48,441 bases of DNA from Hydrogenothermaceae bacterium (GCA_027030405.1 JALVEZ010000007.1:1-48441), one strand, 5' to 3'; shown: positions 32,656 through 42,084, counted from the stretch's first letter. Notes: generated by a model from the letters alone, not told the origin. Made by a program: numbers and translations.

Positions 32656-34227
32656 TTATTTTCTACCTACTGCTTTTTTAATTTCATCCATTGAAATCTT
32701 ATAATAAATTGGTCTTCCGTGAGGACATAAATTCGGATTATCTGTCTTTATCCATTCTTCTAAAAGACTTTTTGCTTTTTCATAATTTAGTCTATCTCCT
32801 GCTGTAACTGACTGTTTACAGGCTATATTGCTTATTATATCTTCTATTGGAACAAATATATCTTCTGATTCTAATATTTCCATCAGAGCACTTTCTGCTG
32901 CTTCTACACTTATGTCAGCAGGCGTTCCTTCTAAAAATACATTTGGAGTGGTTATTTTAAATTTATATCCTAATTTTTCCAATCTATCTTTAATATTCTC
33001 TAATTTCCCTATCTGATCTGGTGTAAGAGATAATGGAATTGGTGTTAAAAGTCTTTGGGAAGGTATATTTCCTTCTTCTTTATATTTTTTCATTAAAAGC
33101 TCAAAATGAATTCTTTCATGGGCAACATGCTGGTCTATTATATAGAGCTCATTATTGTAATAAGCAACCAAAAAAGTATCTTCTATCTGTCCTACTATTT
33201 CAAATCGGCTTTCTTCCTGATTGTATCTGCTTACTGGCTGGTTTAACTCAAAGCCGATAGGATTAGTTTCTTTTTTAAAAGGATTGAGATTTTTTTCAAT
33301 TCCTGCTTTGACAAGATTTAAAACCTGAGATTCTTTTTTGAATTTCACTTCTATCTTTGCAGGATGAACGTTTTGATCAATAAAATATGGAGGAAGTTCT
33401 AAAAATAAAACAAAGAAATTATCACCGATAATATTTTTTATTGTTTTTGTAATCAGATAGTTTCTTACAGGTCTATCATTTATAAAAAGATATCCTTTTT
33501 TATTTATGCTGTTTGATAATGAGATGTAACCTGTTATTTTTCCTAAATTATTTTCATACTCGATAGGTATCAGATCTTTTTTTATATCTTTATTCAAAAG
33601 CAGATTTAAACGTTCTTCCAAGGTTGATGGATAGAAGTTATACAACTCTTTTCCATCAACTGTAATTTTAAAATGTTTGTCAGTATGTTTTAAAACATAT
33701 TTTGTGAAAACATCTAATATATGTATCAGCTCTGTTCTTTCTGTTTTTAAAAATTTTTGTCTTGCAGGAACATTAAAAAATAGATCTTTAACCACCACTT
33801 CTGTTCCTATAGGACAGCCTGTTTCTGAGAGATGTTTAAATTTTCCACCTTCTATATAAAGTTCGTTTCCTATCGGCTCATCTAATGTCCTGCTTTTTAT
33901 AAGGAATTTTGAAACTGCTGATATACTTGATAAAGCTTCTCCTCGAAATCCATAGCTGTTAATGTAATAAAGATCTTCTTCTGTTTTTAGTTTACTTGTT
34001 GAATATCTCTCAACAGCTAACAAGAGATCATCTTGGTGGATACCTTCTCCATTATCTTTCACGGAAATTAGTCTTTTTCCACCTTTGTCCACTGAAATCT
34101 CTATTTTTGTAGAACCTGCGTCTAAAGAATTTTCTATCAATTCTTTTAATACACTTGATGGTCTTTCTACTATCTCTCCTGCTGCTATTTTATTGATGAT
34201 TTCTTCTGGAAGTTTTTTAATTTTCAA
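32656..34227 (-). CDS. mutL: DNA mismatch repair protein MutL
   Basis: The N-terminal GHKL ATPase has IAAGEIVERPSSVLKELIEN, DNGEGI and GFRGEAL. The C-terminal domain has the endonuclease motif DQHVAHER, plus ACKQSVTAGD and CPHGRP, so this MutL should nick DNA itself as in bacteria without MutH. At 523 aa it is short, mainly through a reduced linker (about 315-350). The TTG start (34227) follows GAGGGA. mutS is not in the window. Confidence 0.95.
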   Translation of the reverse strand: MKIKKLPEEIINKIAAGEIVERPSSVLKELIENSLDAGSTKIEISVDKGGKRLISVKDNGEGIHQDDLLLAVERYSTSKLKTEEDLYYINSYGFRGEALSSISAVSKFLIKSRTLDEPIGNELYIEGGKFKHLSETGCPIGTEVVVKDLFFNVPARQKFLKTERTELIHILDVFTKYVLKHTDKHFKITVDGKELYNFYPSTLEERLNLLLNKDIKKDLIPIEYENNLGKITGYISLSNSINKKGYLFINDRPVRNYLITKTIKNIIGDNFFVLFLELPPYFIDQNVHPAKIEVKFKKESQVLNLVKAGIEKNLNPFKKETNPIGFELNQPVSRYNQEESRFEIVGQIEDTFLVAYYNNELYIIDQHVAHERIHFELLMKKYKEEGNIPSQRLLTPIPLSLTPDQIGKLENIKDRLEKLGYKFKITTPNVFLEGTPADISVEAAESALMEILESEDIFVPIEDIISNIACKQSVTAGDRLNYEKAKSLLEEWIKTDNPNLCPHGRPIYYKISMDEIKKAVGRK

Positions 34228-34323
34228 TACTTTCCCTCTTTTTTATTTAATGCAAATCAAAAATATAACATCGTGAAACATTTTATCAAGTATTAAAGAG
34301 AACTTAAGAATAAGCGAATAAAC

Positions 34324-34352
34324 TTGACAAGGCTATTTAATATAAATAATAT
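34324..34352 (+). promoter_or_regulatory. Promoter of the first fadL-like gene
   Basis: TTGACA (34324-34329), 17-bp spacer, TAATAT (34347-34352), about 45 nt before the SD. Confidence 0.65.
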
Positions 34353-34402
34353 AAGAAAATATAAGAAATATATTTTTATTTTTATAAAAGGAGGTTTTTC
34401 GG

Positions 34403-35635
34403 ATGAAAAGATTGGCAAAGTCAACGGTAGTTCTTGCTACGGCTCTTCTTTCAACAGCAGCACTTGCTACAAATGGGGATAACTTAATAGGTCAAGGCCC
34501 TGTTACCCGTGGGATGGGGGGATTAGGAATTGGTCTTCCTGTGGAAACAGATTCAATATTCAAAAACCCAGCGTGGATGTCTGAATATGAAGGAACAATT
34601 GTTTCTTTTGGTGGAACTTTATTCATGCCTAATGTTAAAGCAAAAGTAGCAAGATATTCAGGAAATCCAGTAATGTCTAATTATGAAAAAAGTCAGGCAG
34701 ATACATTTTTAGTTCCAGAAATAGCTCTTATAAAAAAGATTGGAGATAACCTGACATTTGGATTAGGAGCATTTGGAGTTTCTGGACTTGGTGCTGACTA
34801 TAGAAACAAATTTGTAGACCCTGGACATGGAAATGCATCTCCATTAGCTCATATGAATACACTTTTTCAATACTTGAGTTTTGTTCCATCTATTAGTTAT
34901 AACACAGATGGATTTTATTTAGGTGCTGGTTTAAATATAGCTTATGGAATGTTATCTATTGGAATGCGTGATAATACGAATAAACAATTAGGTGGTGGGC
35001 CTTCTTCAGATATAGGAACAGGATTTATTGTTGGTGCTGGTTATAAAATTGGAATTTTCACTGTTGGTTTAAATTATCAATCTGAAGTTGCTATGACATA
35101 TGAGAGAGTTTTTGATAGAGATGGAAATGGATTATATGATGACCAAAAATTAAATCAACCGGCTGAATATGGTATAGGTATTGGTGTTAATTTTGGCTCA
35201 TTAAGATTAGGTGCTGATTGGAAGCAGGTTAAATGGTCGGAAGCTGATGGCTATAAAGATTTTGGATGGGATGATCAAGATGTTATAGCAGTTGGTGCAG
35301 AATATAAATCAGGAAGAACTACATTAAGATTAGGTTATAATCATGGCGATAGTCCAATTAAAGATGTTGATAAAATTGGGGCAGGTTGGGGTTCTTCTGA
35401 TGTACAACTTTCATTCATGAATCTTGTTGGTTTTCCTGCAATTGCAGAGGATGCATATACTGTAGGCTTAGGATATACATTTACTGGTGGATTTAGCCTT
35501 GACTTTGCTTACACTTATATACCTGAAGCTACAGTAACCCATAAATATGGAGTTTCAAGTTCAGGTGATCAGTTTGAATTTTCTGCAAAGAACCAACAAG
35601 ATGCAATCACAGCAGCGTTTAGATATAATTTCTAA
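34403..35635 (+). CDS. FadL/OmpP1-family outer-membrane channel
   Basis: A 22-residue signal peptide ends at ALA, and the mature N-terminus TNGDNLIGQGPVTRGMGG is the FadL hatch. The remaining amphipathic strands end in Phe (RYNF), typical of an outer-membrane barrel (410 aa). FadL proteins take up hydrophobic compounds such as fatty acids or aromatics by lateral diffusion. Residues 238-247 (DRDGNGLYDD) form an EF-hand-like loop with DxDxNG, probably in an external loop. AAGGAGG precedes the ATG. An SCP2-like secreted protein and a second fadL-like copy follow. Confidence 0.9.
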   Translation: MKRLAKSTVVLATALLSTAALATNGDNLIGQGPVTRGMGGLGIGLPVETDSIFKNPAWMSEYEGTIVSFGGTLFMPNVKAKVARYSGNPVMSNYEKSQADTFLVPEIALIKKIGDNLTFGLGAFGVSGLGADYRNKFVDPGHGNASPLAHMNTLFQYLSFVPSISYNTDGFYLGAGLNIAYGMLSIGMRDNTNKQLGGGPSSDIGTGFIVGAGYKIGIFTVGLNYQSEVAMTYERVFDRDGNGLYDDQKLNQPAEYGIGIGVNFGSLRLGADWKQVKWSEADGYKDFGWDDQDVIAVGAEYKSGRTTLRLGYNHGDSPIKDVDKIGAGWGSSDVQLSFMNLVGFPAIAEDAYTVGLGYTFTGGFSLDFAYTYIPEATVTHKYGVSSSGDQFEFSAKNQQDAITAAFRYNF

Positions 35636-35658
35636 TATAAAAAATTTGGAGGATGGCT

Positions 35659-36144
35659 ATGAAAAAGTTTCTTTTAGCACTGATTATGGTGTTTGGATTT
35701 GGCGTAGCGAATTCGTTTGCAGCACCGCCTTTATGGAGTGTAGATTACGCAAAGCAGTACTGTGATTTATGGAATAAGTCTTCTTTAGCAAAAGATTTAA
35801 AAGACTGGGCAAAGTCTAAGCCAGTAAAAGTTATTCAGATTTATAGAACTGATTGTGGGGCTGATAAAAAAGTTGAACTCCAGATAAAATATGAAGATGG
35901 AATGGCGAAATGTGTTTATGCTGGGCCTCCTAAAACTAAAAAACCAGATTTCTTAATGTACACTTCTACTAAAAAATGGGAGGAACTTGGAAAAGGTAAG
36001 TTTGGTTTCGGTGGTTTTAGAGTTGCAATGATGAGAAAACTTAAATTTGAAGGTTCTATGAAAGAAGCTATGTCAAACATGGGTGCTTTCAAAACTTTCT
36101 TACTAAATATCGGAAAAATACCTTATTCAAAACAATGTCCTTAA
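35659..36144 (+). CDS. Secreted SCP2-like (sterol carrier) protein
   Basis: A signal peptide (about residues 1-20, ending NSFA) precedes a small domain. Its C-terminal half, with DFLMYTSTKKWEEL and KLKFEGSMKEAMSNMGAF, resembles the SCP2 lipid-binding fold. Three mature Cys are visible (near 35, 66 and 81), plus one in the final KQCP. SCP2 domains bind lipids in a hydrophobic tunnel, so it may carry a hydrophobic molecule across the periplasm for the neighbouring FadL proteins. ATG 35653 touches the GGAGG, so ATG 35659 (6 nt away) is chosen. It sits 23 bp after the first fadL-like gene and ends at a terminator. Confidence 0.75.
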   Translation: MKKFLLALIMVFGFGVANSFAAPPLWSVDYAKQYCDLWNKSSLAKDLKDWAKSKPVKVIQIYRTDCGADKKVELQIKYEDGMAKCVYAGPPKTKKPDFLMYTSTKKWEELGKGKFGFGGFRVAMMRKLKFEGSMKEAMSNMGAFKTFLLNIGKIPYSKQCP

Positions 36145-36147
36145 TCA

Positions 36148-36171
36148 AAAAGGGGCTTATTAGCCCCTTTT
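36148..36171 (+). terminator. Intrinsic terminator after the SCP2-like gene
   Basis: AAAAGGGGCT and AGCCCCTTTT pair perfectly (10 bp) around a TATT loop, followed by T-rich sequence. It ends the first fadL/SCP2-like transcript. Confidence 0.9.
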
Positions 36172-36348
36172 GTTTTTAAATCTAAAACTTAAAAACATCC
36201 TAAAATTTCAAAATTATTAACAACTTCAGTTAAAGTTTCTTGTTAAACCCCCTTCGGTTAAAACATTGTAGTGTTTCAACGTTGGTAAATTTATGTTATA
36301 AAATTGTTTCATAACTGTCGAAGTGTGTTTAATGGAGGGTTTTTTATA

Positions 36349-37695
36349 ATGAAAATTATTAAAAAAATAATATTATCTTCCCTAATATTTTCTTTACCAT
36401 CTTTTGCTACAAATGGAGATAACCTTATAGGTCAGGGGGCAGTTAACCGTGCCCTTGGAGGACTTGGAATAGGTCTTCCTGTGGAAACAGATTCTGTATT
36501 TAAAAATCCTGCCTGGATTTCTGATTATAGAGGGACAATATTTTCTTTTGCTGCAACTGTATTTTTACCTAAAGTTAAAGCAAGAGTTGATAAAATGCGT
36601 TTTCGTGTAGATGGTGATAATTCTGGAAGATTTGGTGACTCTGGAGAAGATTACTATATGCCAGCAATGTTTACTTATGGAGCAATAAGAAGTCGTGCAG
36701 ATATATTTCCTATTCCTGAAATCGCTTTAATTGAAGAACTTAGTAAGCACTGGACGTTTGGATTAGGAGCTTTTGGTGTTTCTGGACTCGGTGCTGATTA
36801 TAGAAATCGTTCTATTATGGCAGGAATGTCTGTTTTATCCCACGTTAACACTTTATTCCAATATATGAGTATAGTCCCAGCTTTGAGCTATGATACAGGG
36901 AATCTGTATATAGGTGCAGGGCTTAATATAGCTTACGGTAATCTTTCGATTAATGCAGTTACATGTGATATGAATGATGATGGTTCTTTAAGAGTGAATC
37001 CAGATACAGGTAAACCTATATGTTCACAGGCAGGTGCAGGGCCTTCTTCTCACATCGGGCTTGGTTATATTTTTGGAATGGGATATAAGTTAGGTTTTCT
37101 TAGATTAGGATTTAATTTTCAATCGCAAGTTGCTATGAAATATAATCGAGTTTTTGATTTTGATAGGGATGGTAGATACGATGCTGAAAAACTGAATCAG
37201 CCATCAGAAATAGGAGCAGGTATAGGTTTTGATTTTGGTTCTGTTAGGTTTGGTGTAGATTGGAAAAGAATAAACTGGGCACTTGCACCTGGTTATAAAG
37301 ATTTTGGCTGGAATAATCAAAATGTTTTTGCTTTTGGAATTGAGTTTAATTTTTCAAAAGTTGAATTTAGATTTGGTTACAATCATGGAGAAAGTCCTAT
37401 TAAGGAAGTAAACAAAATAGAGAAAATTACATATAAGAATGCAGAGGAGATTGCTAAAGAAATTAATAATTCTTATATGGATTTAGTTGGGTTTCCTGCT
37501 ATCGCAGAAGATACATTTGCTGCAGGTATGGAGCTAAAGCTATGGAGAAACTTCAGTTTAGATTTTGCTCTGACTTACGTCCCAGAAGCAGTTTTAACAC
37601 ATAAGTATGGAGAATATACTGAAGGGGACTTAATGGATGTTACTGCTTATAACCAGCAAACTGCTATAACTGTCGGATTTAAAGTGTTTTACTAA
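36349..37695 (+). CDS. FadL/OmpP1-family outer-membrane channel, paralogue
   Basis: The product (448 aa from ATG 36349, which follows GGAGG) has a 20-residue signal peptide and a hatch (TNGDNLIGQGAVNRALGG) nearly identical to the first copy. The two share long segments such as GLGIGLPVETDS and FGLGAFGVSGLGADYRN. This copy has two extra Asp/Gly-rich insertions (near residues 88-101 and 207-222) besides the DFDRDG loop (270-275). The 173-bp gap before it contains no gene but has an imperfect repeat, GTTAAAACA/TGTTTCAAC (near 36258-36281), that could be an operator. It overlaps the convergent LysR gene by 17 bp. Confidence 0.9.
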   Translation: MKIIKKIILSSLIFSLPSFATNGDNLIGQGAVNRALGGLGIGLPVETDSVFKNPAWISDYRGTIFSFAATVFLPKVKARVDKMRFRVDGDNSGRFGDSGEDYYMPAMFTYGAIRSRADIFPIPEIALIEELSKHWTFGLGAFGVSGLGADYRNRSIMAGMSVLSHVNTLFQYMSIVPALSYDTGNLYIGAGLNIAYGNLSINAVTCDMNDDGSLRVNPDTGKPICSQAGAGPSSHIGLGYIFGMGYKLGFLRLGFNFQSQVAMKYNRVFDFDRDGRYDAEKLNQPSEIGAGIGFDFGSVRFGVDWKRINWALAPGYKDFGWNNQNVFAFGIEFNFSKVEFRFGYNHGESPIKEVNKIEKITYKNAEEIAKEINNSYMDLVGFPAIAEDTFAAGMELKLWRNFSLDFALTYVPEAVLTHKYGEYTEGDLMDVTAYNQQTAITVGFKVFY

Positions 37696-38584
37696 GCTTT
37701 TCCTTTAGAAAAGATACAAATCTATTTTCAAGATTTGAAAATCTTATATTTTTTTGTGTAATTAAAGAAAAATATCTTTCTAAGTTTAGACCTTCTATTT
37801 TGACTTCTTTTAAAAGTTTTTCTTGAATGCCCCTTTCTGCTATAAGTTTAGATATGAATGCTATATATTCATTTGAATTTTCTAAAATGTGAAAGATTGC
37901 CGTAGAGCTTGATACTTCCATAACAATATTCATCTTTTCGAGCATTCCTAAGTTTTTTAACTGATTTTCTAAAATGTTTCTTGTTCCTGAACCAACTTCA
38001 CGGAATATGAATTTGTATTTTTCTATTTCTTCTTTTTTAATTACTGGAGGAATTTTATTTTTATAAGATGTTACAGGGATAATTTCATCTGCATAAAGCT
38101 CTTTCAGGTTGATTTTATTTGATTTTATTTTGTCCTCAATAAGACCGATATTAAAACTTTTAGATAAAATGCCTTCTTCTATTTCTTTTGAATTCCCTAT
38201 GAATAGATTTATTTTTGCGAAAGGATATTTATCTAAAAATTCTGGTAAAACCTTTGGAAGAAGATACTCTCCTATTGTTGAACTTGCTCCGATTGTAAGA
38301 TTTTTTTCTATGTCTTCCTTTAGTTTGGAAAGTTCAGCTTCCATTACAGTGTAATCATCTAATATCTTTGAGGCGTACTGATAAAATATTTCTCCTTCTC
38401 TGGTGAGAACTATTTCATTTTTCTTTCTCTGGAAAAGTGTTATTCCTAAATAGTTTTCTATTTTTTTAATTTGAAGTGTGACGGTAGGTTGAGCTAAAAA
38501 AAGCATTTCTGCTGCTTTAGAAAAACTTTTAAGGTCTGCTACTGCTTTAAATATTTTTAGTTTATGATAATCAAGTACTTCCAT
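37679..38584 (-). CDS. LysR-family transcriptional regulator
   Basis: The N-terminal winged helix-turn-helix has YHKLKIFKAVADLKSFSKAA and the recognition helix AQPTVTLQIKKIE. The C-terminal effector domain begins about residue 90 (LTIGASSTIGEYLLP), a form seen in CysB/CbbR-like members. ATG 38584 has GGAG 6 nt upstream and matches the family start; longer upstream ATGs lie inside tlyA. It gives 301 aa. It overlaps tlyA by 14 bp, so it is co-transcribed with it. Its target is unknown, though the adjacent fadL-like genes are candidates. Confidence 0.9.
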   Translation of the reverse strand: MEVLDYHKLKIFKAVADLKSFSKAAEMLFLAQPTVTLQIKKIENYLGITLFQRKKNEIVLTREGEIFYQYASKILDDYTVMEAELSKLKEDIEKNLTIGASSTIGEYLLPKVLPEFLDKYPFAKINLFIGNSKEIEEGILSKSFNIGLIEDKIKSNKINLKELYADEIIPVTSYKNKIPPVIKKEEIEKYKFIFREVGSGTRNILENQLKNLGMLEKMNIVMEVSSSTAIFHILENSNEYIAFISKLIAERGIQEKLLKEVKIEGLNLERYFSLITQKNIRFSNLENRFVSFLKEKLSKTL

Positions 38585-39413
38585 TTTTTGCTCCATTTTT
38601 AGTTTCTTGAAATTTTTCATGGGCTTTTTCAATAATTTCCCAGATTTTGTCATCTGAAATAGAAGACTTACTATCAGGATTATACTCTATATAAGCTAAA
38701 AACTCTATATTTCCTTCTGGCCCCCATGTCTCTGAAAAAGTCAGATCTTTTACTTTAAAACAACTGTTATCCAATCCTTCTATAACTTTTTTAATTGCTT
38801 TAAAATGAAGGTTTTTATCTTTTACAACTCCACCTTTGACTTCTTCTTTTGAAAGTTCAAATTGAGGTTTTATAAGGATTATTCCTTTTGCATTCTCATT
38901 AAAAAGATCACAAAGATTGGGGAGAATTTTTAAGATTGAGATAAAAGAAACATCTGAAACAACAAAATCTATTTTTTCAGGGATCTCTTTTTGTGTTAGA
39001 TATCTTGCGTTTGTTTTTTCTAAAGATATAACTTTCGGATGATTTCTTAATTTTTCGTGTAGTTGATTTGTTCCAACATCTACTGCATACACTTTTTTGG
39101 CATTGTTTTGTATCAGACAGTCGGTAAATCCACCTGTTGAAGAGCCTATATCAAGGCAGATTTTATCTTTCACGTCAGGTTTAAATGTTTTTAAACCTTT
39201 TTCAAGCTTAAAACCTCCTCTTGAAACATAAGGCATTTTTTCTTTTATATAAATGTTAGAATCAACAGGGACTTTAGTTCCTGCTTTGTCAACTTTTTGA
39301 TTATTTACAAAAACAACACCAGACATCAATAATCTCTGGGCTTTTTCCCTGCTTTCAACCAATCCTTTTTCAACAAGTAGTTTATCTACTCTTTCTTTTT
39401 TTACTTTTCCCAT
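38571..39413 (-). CDS. tlyA: TlyA-family rRNA 2'-O-methyltransferase / hemolysin-like
   Basis: An N-terminal S4 RNA-binding domain (ERVDKLLVEKGLVESREKAQ, 20 residues) is followed by an FtsJ-like methyltransferase domain with CLDIGSSTGGFTDCL and the SAM loop VYAVDVGTNQL. TlyA methylates 16S C1409 and 23S C1920 in species where studied and underlies capreomycin sensitivity. The open frame extends into the divergent aroC, but ATG 39413 with AGGTG at 5 nt is the sensible start (280 aa). Confidence 0.9.
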   Translation of the reverse strand: MGKVKKERVDKLLVEKGLVESREKAQRLLMSGVVFVNNQKVDKAGTKVPVDSNIYIKEKMPYVSRGGFKLEKGLKTFKPDVKDKICLDIGSSTGGFTDCLIQNNAKKVYAVDVGTNQLHEKLRNHPKVISLEKTNARYLTQKEIPEKIDFVVSDVSFISILKILPNLCDLFNENAKGIILIKPQFELSKEEVKGGVVKDKNLHFKAIKKVIEGLDNSCFKVKDLTFSETWGPEGNIEFLAYIEYNPDSKSSISDDKIWEIIEKAHEKFQETKNGAKNGST

Positions 39414-39496
39414 AAAACACCTATTTATCAATTTTTTAACAATACTAAAACAGAGTATAATATACGTTGAAAATTTTTCAATAAAGGATGAATGAA

Positions 39497-40672
39497 ATGG
39501 GAAGATTACGATTTTTAAATGCAGGTGAATCACACGGGCCGGCATTAACTGCAATAATAGAAGGAATGCCTTCAAACCTGAAACTGTCCCACGAAGATAT
39601 AAATAAAGAACTGGCAAGAAGACAAAAAGGTTACGGCCGCGGCGGTCGTATGAAAATAGAAAAAGATAAAGCAGAGATACTTTCAGGTATTAGATTTGGA
39701 TATACATTAGGAACACCTATAACACTAATGGTGAGGAATAAGGATTGGGAAAACTGGACAGATATTATGGCAGTTGAAGGTGAACCTACTGATAAAAGAG
39801 AAATATCTAATCCACGTCCTGGGCATGCAGATTTAGTTGGAGGTATCAAATACGGGTTTTATGATCTCAGAAACGTTTTAGAAAGAGCAAGTGCGAGGGA
39901 GACAACAACAAGAGTTGCAGTAGGTGCAGTATGTAAAGCCCTTTTAAGAGATATAGGAATTAATATCGGAAGTTATGTTGTTTCTATAGGTGAATTGTCA
40001 GTTAGAGAACTAATAGAACCTATACCTTTAGAAGAAAGGGCGAAGTTCGCAGAAGAATCAGAAGTTAGAATCCCAGTTCCATCAGAAGATGATAAATTTA
40101 AAAGATTAATAGATCTGGCAAAAGAAGAAGGTGAAAGTTTAGGTGGTATTTTTGAAGTGTTTGCAACAGGTGTTCCTATGGGGCTTGGAACATACGCACA
40201 ATGGGATAGAAGATTAGACGGCAGGATTGCTCAGGCTATGATGAGTATTCAGGCGATGAAAGGAGTAGAGATAGGAGATGGATTTGAGCTTGCTAAAAAG
40301 TTCGGTTCCCAGGCCCACGACGAGATATTTTATGATGAGGAAAAAGGATTTTATCACAAGACAAATCATGCCGGTGGTTTAGAAGGTGGAATGACAAATG
40401 GAAATCCTATTATCGTTAGAGTTGGTATGAAGCCTATTCCTACACTTATGAGAAAGAAATCTTTAAGGTCTGTCAATGTAAGAACAAAAGAGCCTTTTGA
40501 TGCAGCAAAAGAACGTTCTGACGTTACAGCAGTTCCAGCAGCAGCAGTTGTAGGGGAAGCTATGCTTGCTATTGTTTTAGCAGACGCAATTTTAGAAAAA
40601 TTTGGGAATGATAACTGGATAGAAATCAAAAAACGCATTCAGGAGTATGTTGAATATACTAAGAAATATTGA
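39497..40672 (+). CDS. aroC: Chorismate synthase
   Basis: This is the last common enzyme of aromatic amino acid synthesis, converting EPSP to chorismate with reduced FMN. RFLNAGESHGPAL at the start, RRQKGYGRGGRM, RPGHADL, RASARETTTRVAVGAV and SDVTAVPAAAVV are signature segments; length is normal. ATG 39488 abuts the AAGG, so ATG 39497 (9 nt away, three codons shorter) is preferred. It stands alone, divergent from tlyA, and its stop abuts the stop of the convergent membrane-protein gene. Confidence 0.96.
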   Translation: MGRLRFLNAGESHGPALTAIIEGMPSNLKLSHEDINKELARRQKGYGRGGRMKIEKDKAEILSGIRFGYTLGTPITLMVRNKDWENWTDIMAVEGEPTDKREISNPRPGHADLVGGIKYGFYDLRNVLERASARETTTRVAVGAVCKALLRDIGINIGSYVVSIGELSVRELIEPIPLEERAKFAEESEVRIPVPSEDDKFKRLIDLAKEEGESLGGIFEVFATGVPMGLGTYAQWDRRLDGRIAQAMMSIQAMKGVEIGDGFELAKKFGSQAHDEIFYDEEKGFYHKTNHAGGLEGGMTNGNPIIVRVGMKPIPTLMRKKSLRSVNVRTKEPFDAAKERSDVTAVPAAAVVGEAMLAIVLADAILEKFGNDNWIEIKKRIQEYVEYTKKY

Positions 40673-41884
40673 TCATTTATAACTGGTTAAGCTTCTAATA
40701 TAGGACAATAAAGAGTATATACCTAATATAAAAAACATTCCTAAAAATCCATCAATGATATGGTTTGTAGTGATGTCTAATAAATGGTCTATTATTTTTG
40801 TATCTCCCATTAAAAATTTAAAGATTAGAAATCCTGAAAATAAAAAGGAAACAAAGACTATTCCATAAAGAAAATTAGTAAATATTCTTATTTTTCTCTT
40901 TTTTTCTTCAGGTTTACTTTTATTTATACTTTTTAAATAGAAATAAAGAGGAAGAAAAAACAGTAGAATAATCAATAATCCATAAATTAGAGTGTAAAAT
41001 ATTTGTAATTCAATCTCTTTTATTGTTTGTCCTCTGTATCTTAGTAGAAACCAAAAAAATGCAGGAAAAATAATCACAAACAGTATGCTTATTATATTTA
41101 AAATAGGATTTTTAACCCTATTTTGAACTATTATATCTCTGGAAGTTTTAGAATCTTTTGATATCGGTTCTTCTAAAAGTTCATCTAAAGTTATGTCTTC
41201 AACAGCTTTGCCTTTTGATTCTAAAACAAAAGTATCGACTCCTATATTTTCATCTTCAACCACTAAAACAAGTTCATAATCTTCTTCCCAATCCTCTGGA
41301 AAATCTTCTTTTATATCAAACTCAAAAGGAATTTCCATATAATTCTGAAATATGTATGGATAGTTTTCTACTGTTTGAGACCAAATTGCTTTTTCTCCAA
41401 TTTCCGTTTCTCTATTTGAAATTATGTAAACTTTTTGAAGAATAAGATGAATTTTTACAGGTTTTCTTTCTTTGATATTTATGCCTGAATATATTATCTT
41501 TCCTTTTAAAACTCCACCAGAAAGAATCTCTTTTTTTTCAATAATTAGATTTTTTGATATCCTTTTCTCTTTTATATATGCGTATATTCCATAAAATAAA
41601 AAACCGAAACCTATAAGCAAAAAAAGTAAAAACATAAGGGTTGCTGGATTTTCAATAAAAGAATCAGTAAAATTCTTTTTTTCTACATAAAAAAACGGTA
41701 ATACAAAAAGAATAGTAAAAAGTCCAACTACTATATACATATCAGCATTTTTTGAATATCTTACTTTTAAACCTTTATCAGAAAGTTTTCTGTATAGTTT
41801 CTTATTTCTATAAGAAATATAGATAAAAGAAATAACAACAAATATGCTGACAATGATATACAGCCCGATTAAAAGTTTATCCAT
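40673..41884 (-). CDS. Multi-pass membrane protein of unknown function
   Basis: This 403-aa protein has about three N-terminal transmembrane helices (about 4-25, 48-67, 80-105), a soluble beta-rich domain (about 115-250) with several acidic segments (EDFPEDWEEDYELVLVVEDE, 20 residues), then about four more helices (about 263-285, 295-318, 335-355, 375-398). The large domain between two helix bundles would be on one side of the membrane. No family is recognised and no neighbour gives a role. The gene ends base-to-base against aroC. Confidence 0.6.
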   Translation of the reverse strand: MDKLLIGLYIIVSIFVVISFIYISYRNKKLYRKLSDKGLKVRYSKNADMYIVVGLFTILFVLPFFYVEKKNFTDSFIENPATLMFLLFLLIGFGFLFYGIYAYIKEKRISKNLIIEKKEILSGGVLKGKIIYSGINIKERKPVKIHLILQKVYIISNRETEIGEKAIWSQTVENYPYIFQNYMEIPFEFDIKEDFPEDWEEDYELVLVVEDENIGVDTFVLESKGKAVEDITLDELLEEPISKDSKTSRDIIVQNRVKNPILNIISILFVIIFPAFFWFLLRYRGQTIKEIELQIFYTLIYGLLIILLFFLPLYFYLKSINKSKPEEKKRKIRIFTNFLYGIVFVSFLFSGFLIFKFLMGDTKIIDHLLDITTNHIIDGFLGMFFILGIYSLLSYIRSLTSYK

Positions 41885-42084
41885 TGTAGACCTCAGAAAA
41901 GTCTATCTTTTTGAGTTTAAAGTTTTTTCGCCTAAAGAAATTATAAACTTGAACAAATTTTTTATATACAAATTTTTTAACATAAAAAATCATAGCTTCT
42001 TGTAGTAGTAAGTTATCTTACAAAATTATTCGAAATAGAAAGATATCATTTATAGATTTTGATGAGTTAGGTTAAAATATCATT
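41885..42084. other. AT-rich gap upstream of the HepT/MntA pair
   Basis: A 200-bp stretch between divergent genes with no coding frame worth calling. An 8-bp direct repeat ATATCATT occurs at 42043-42050 and 42077-42084, the second copy touching the hepT start codon. A TAAAAT (42073-42078) could be a -10 box starting transcription at the ATG; no Shine-Dalgarno is evident. Confidence 0.4.

Noticed and set aside
36304-36348. Upstream start for the second FadL-like protein
   Set aside because: It would bury the signal peptide behind 15 unrelated residues; ATG 36349 has GGAGG before it.
38585-38653. Longer N-terminus for the LysR protein
   Set aside because: The extension lies inside tlyA, lacks an SD, and the family domain begins right after ATG 38584.
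39414-39617. Longer N-terminus for TlyA overlapping aroC
   Set aside because: The S4 domain starts at ATG 39413, which has its own SD; the extension would cover the aroC start on the other strand.
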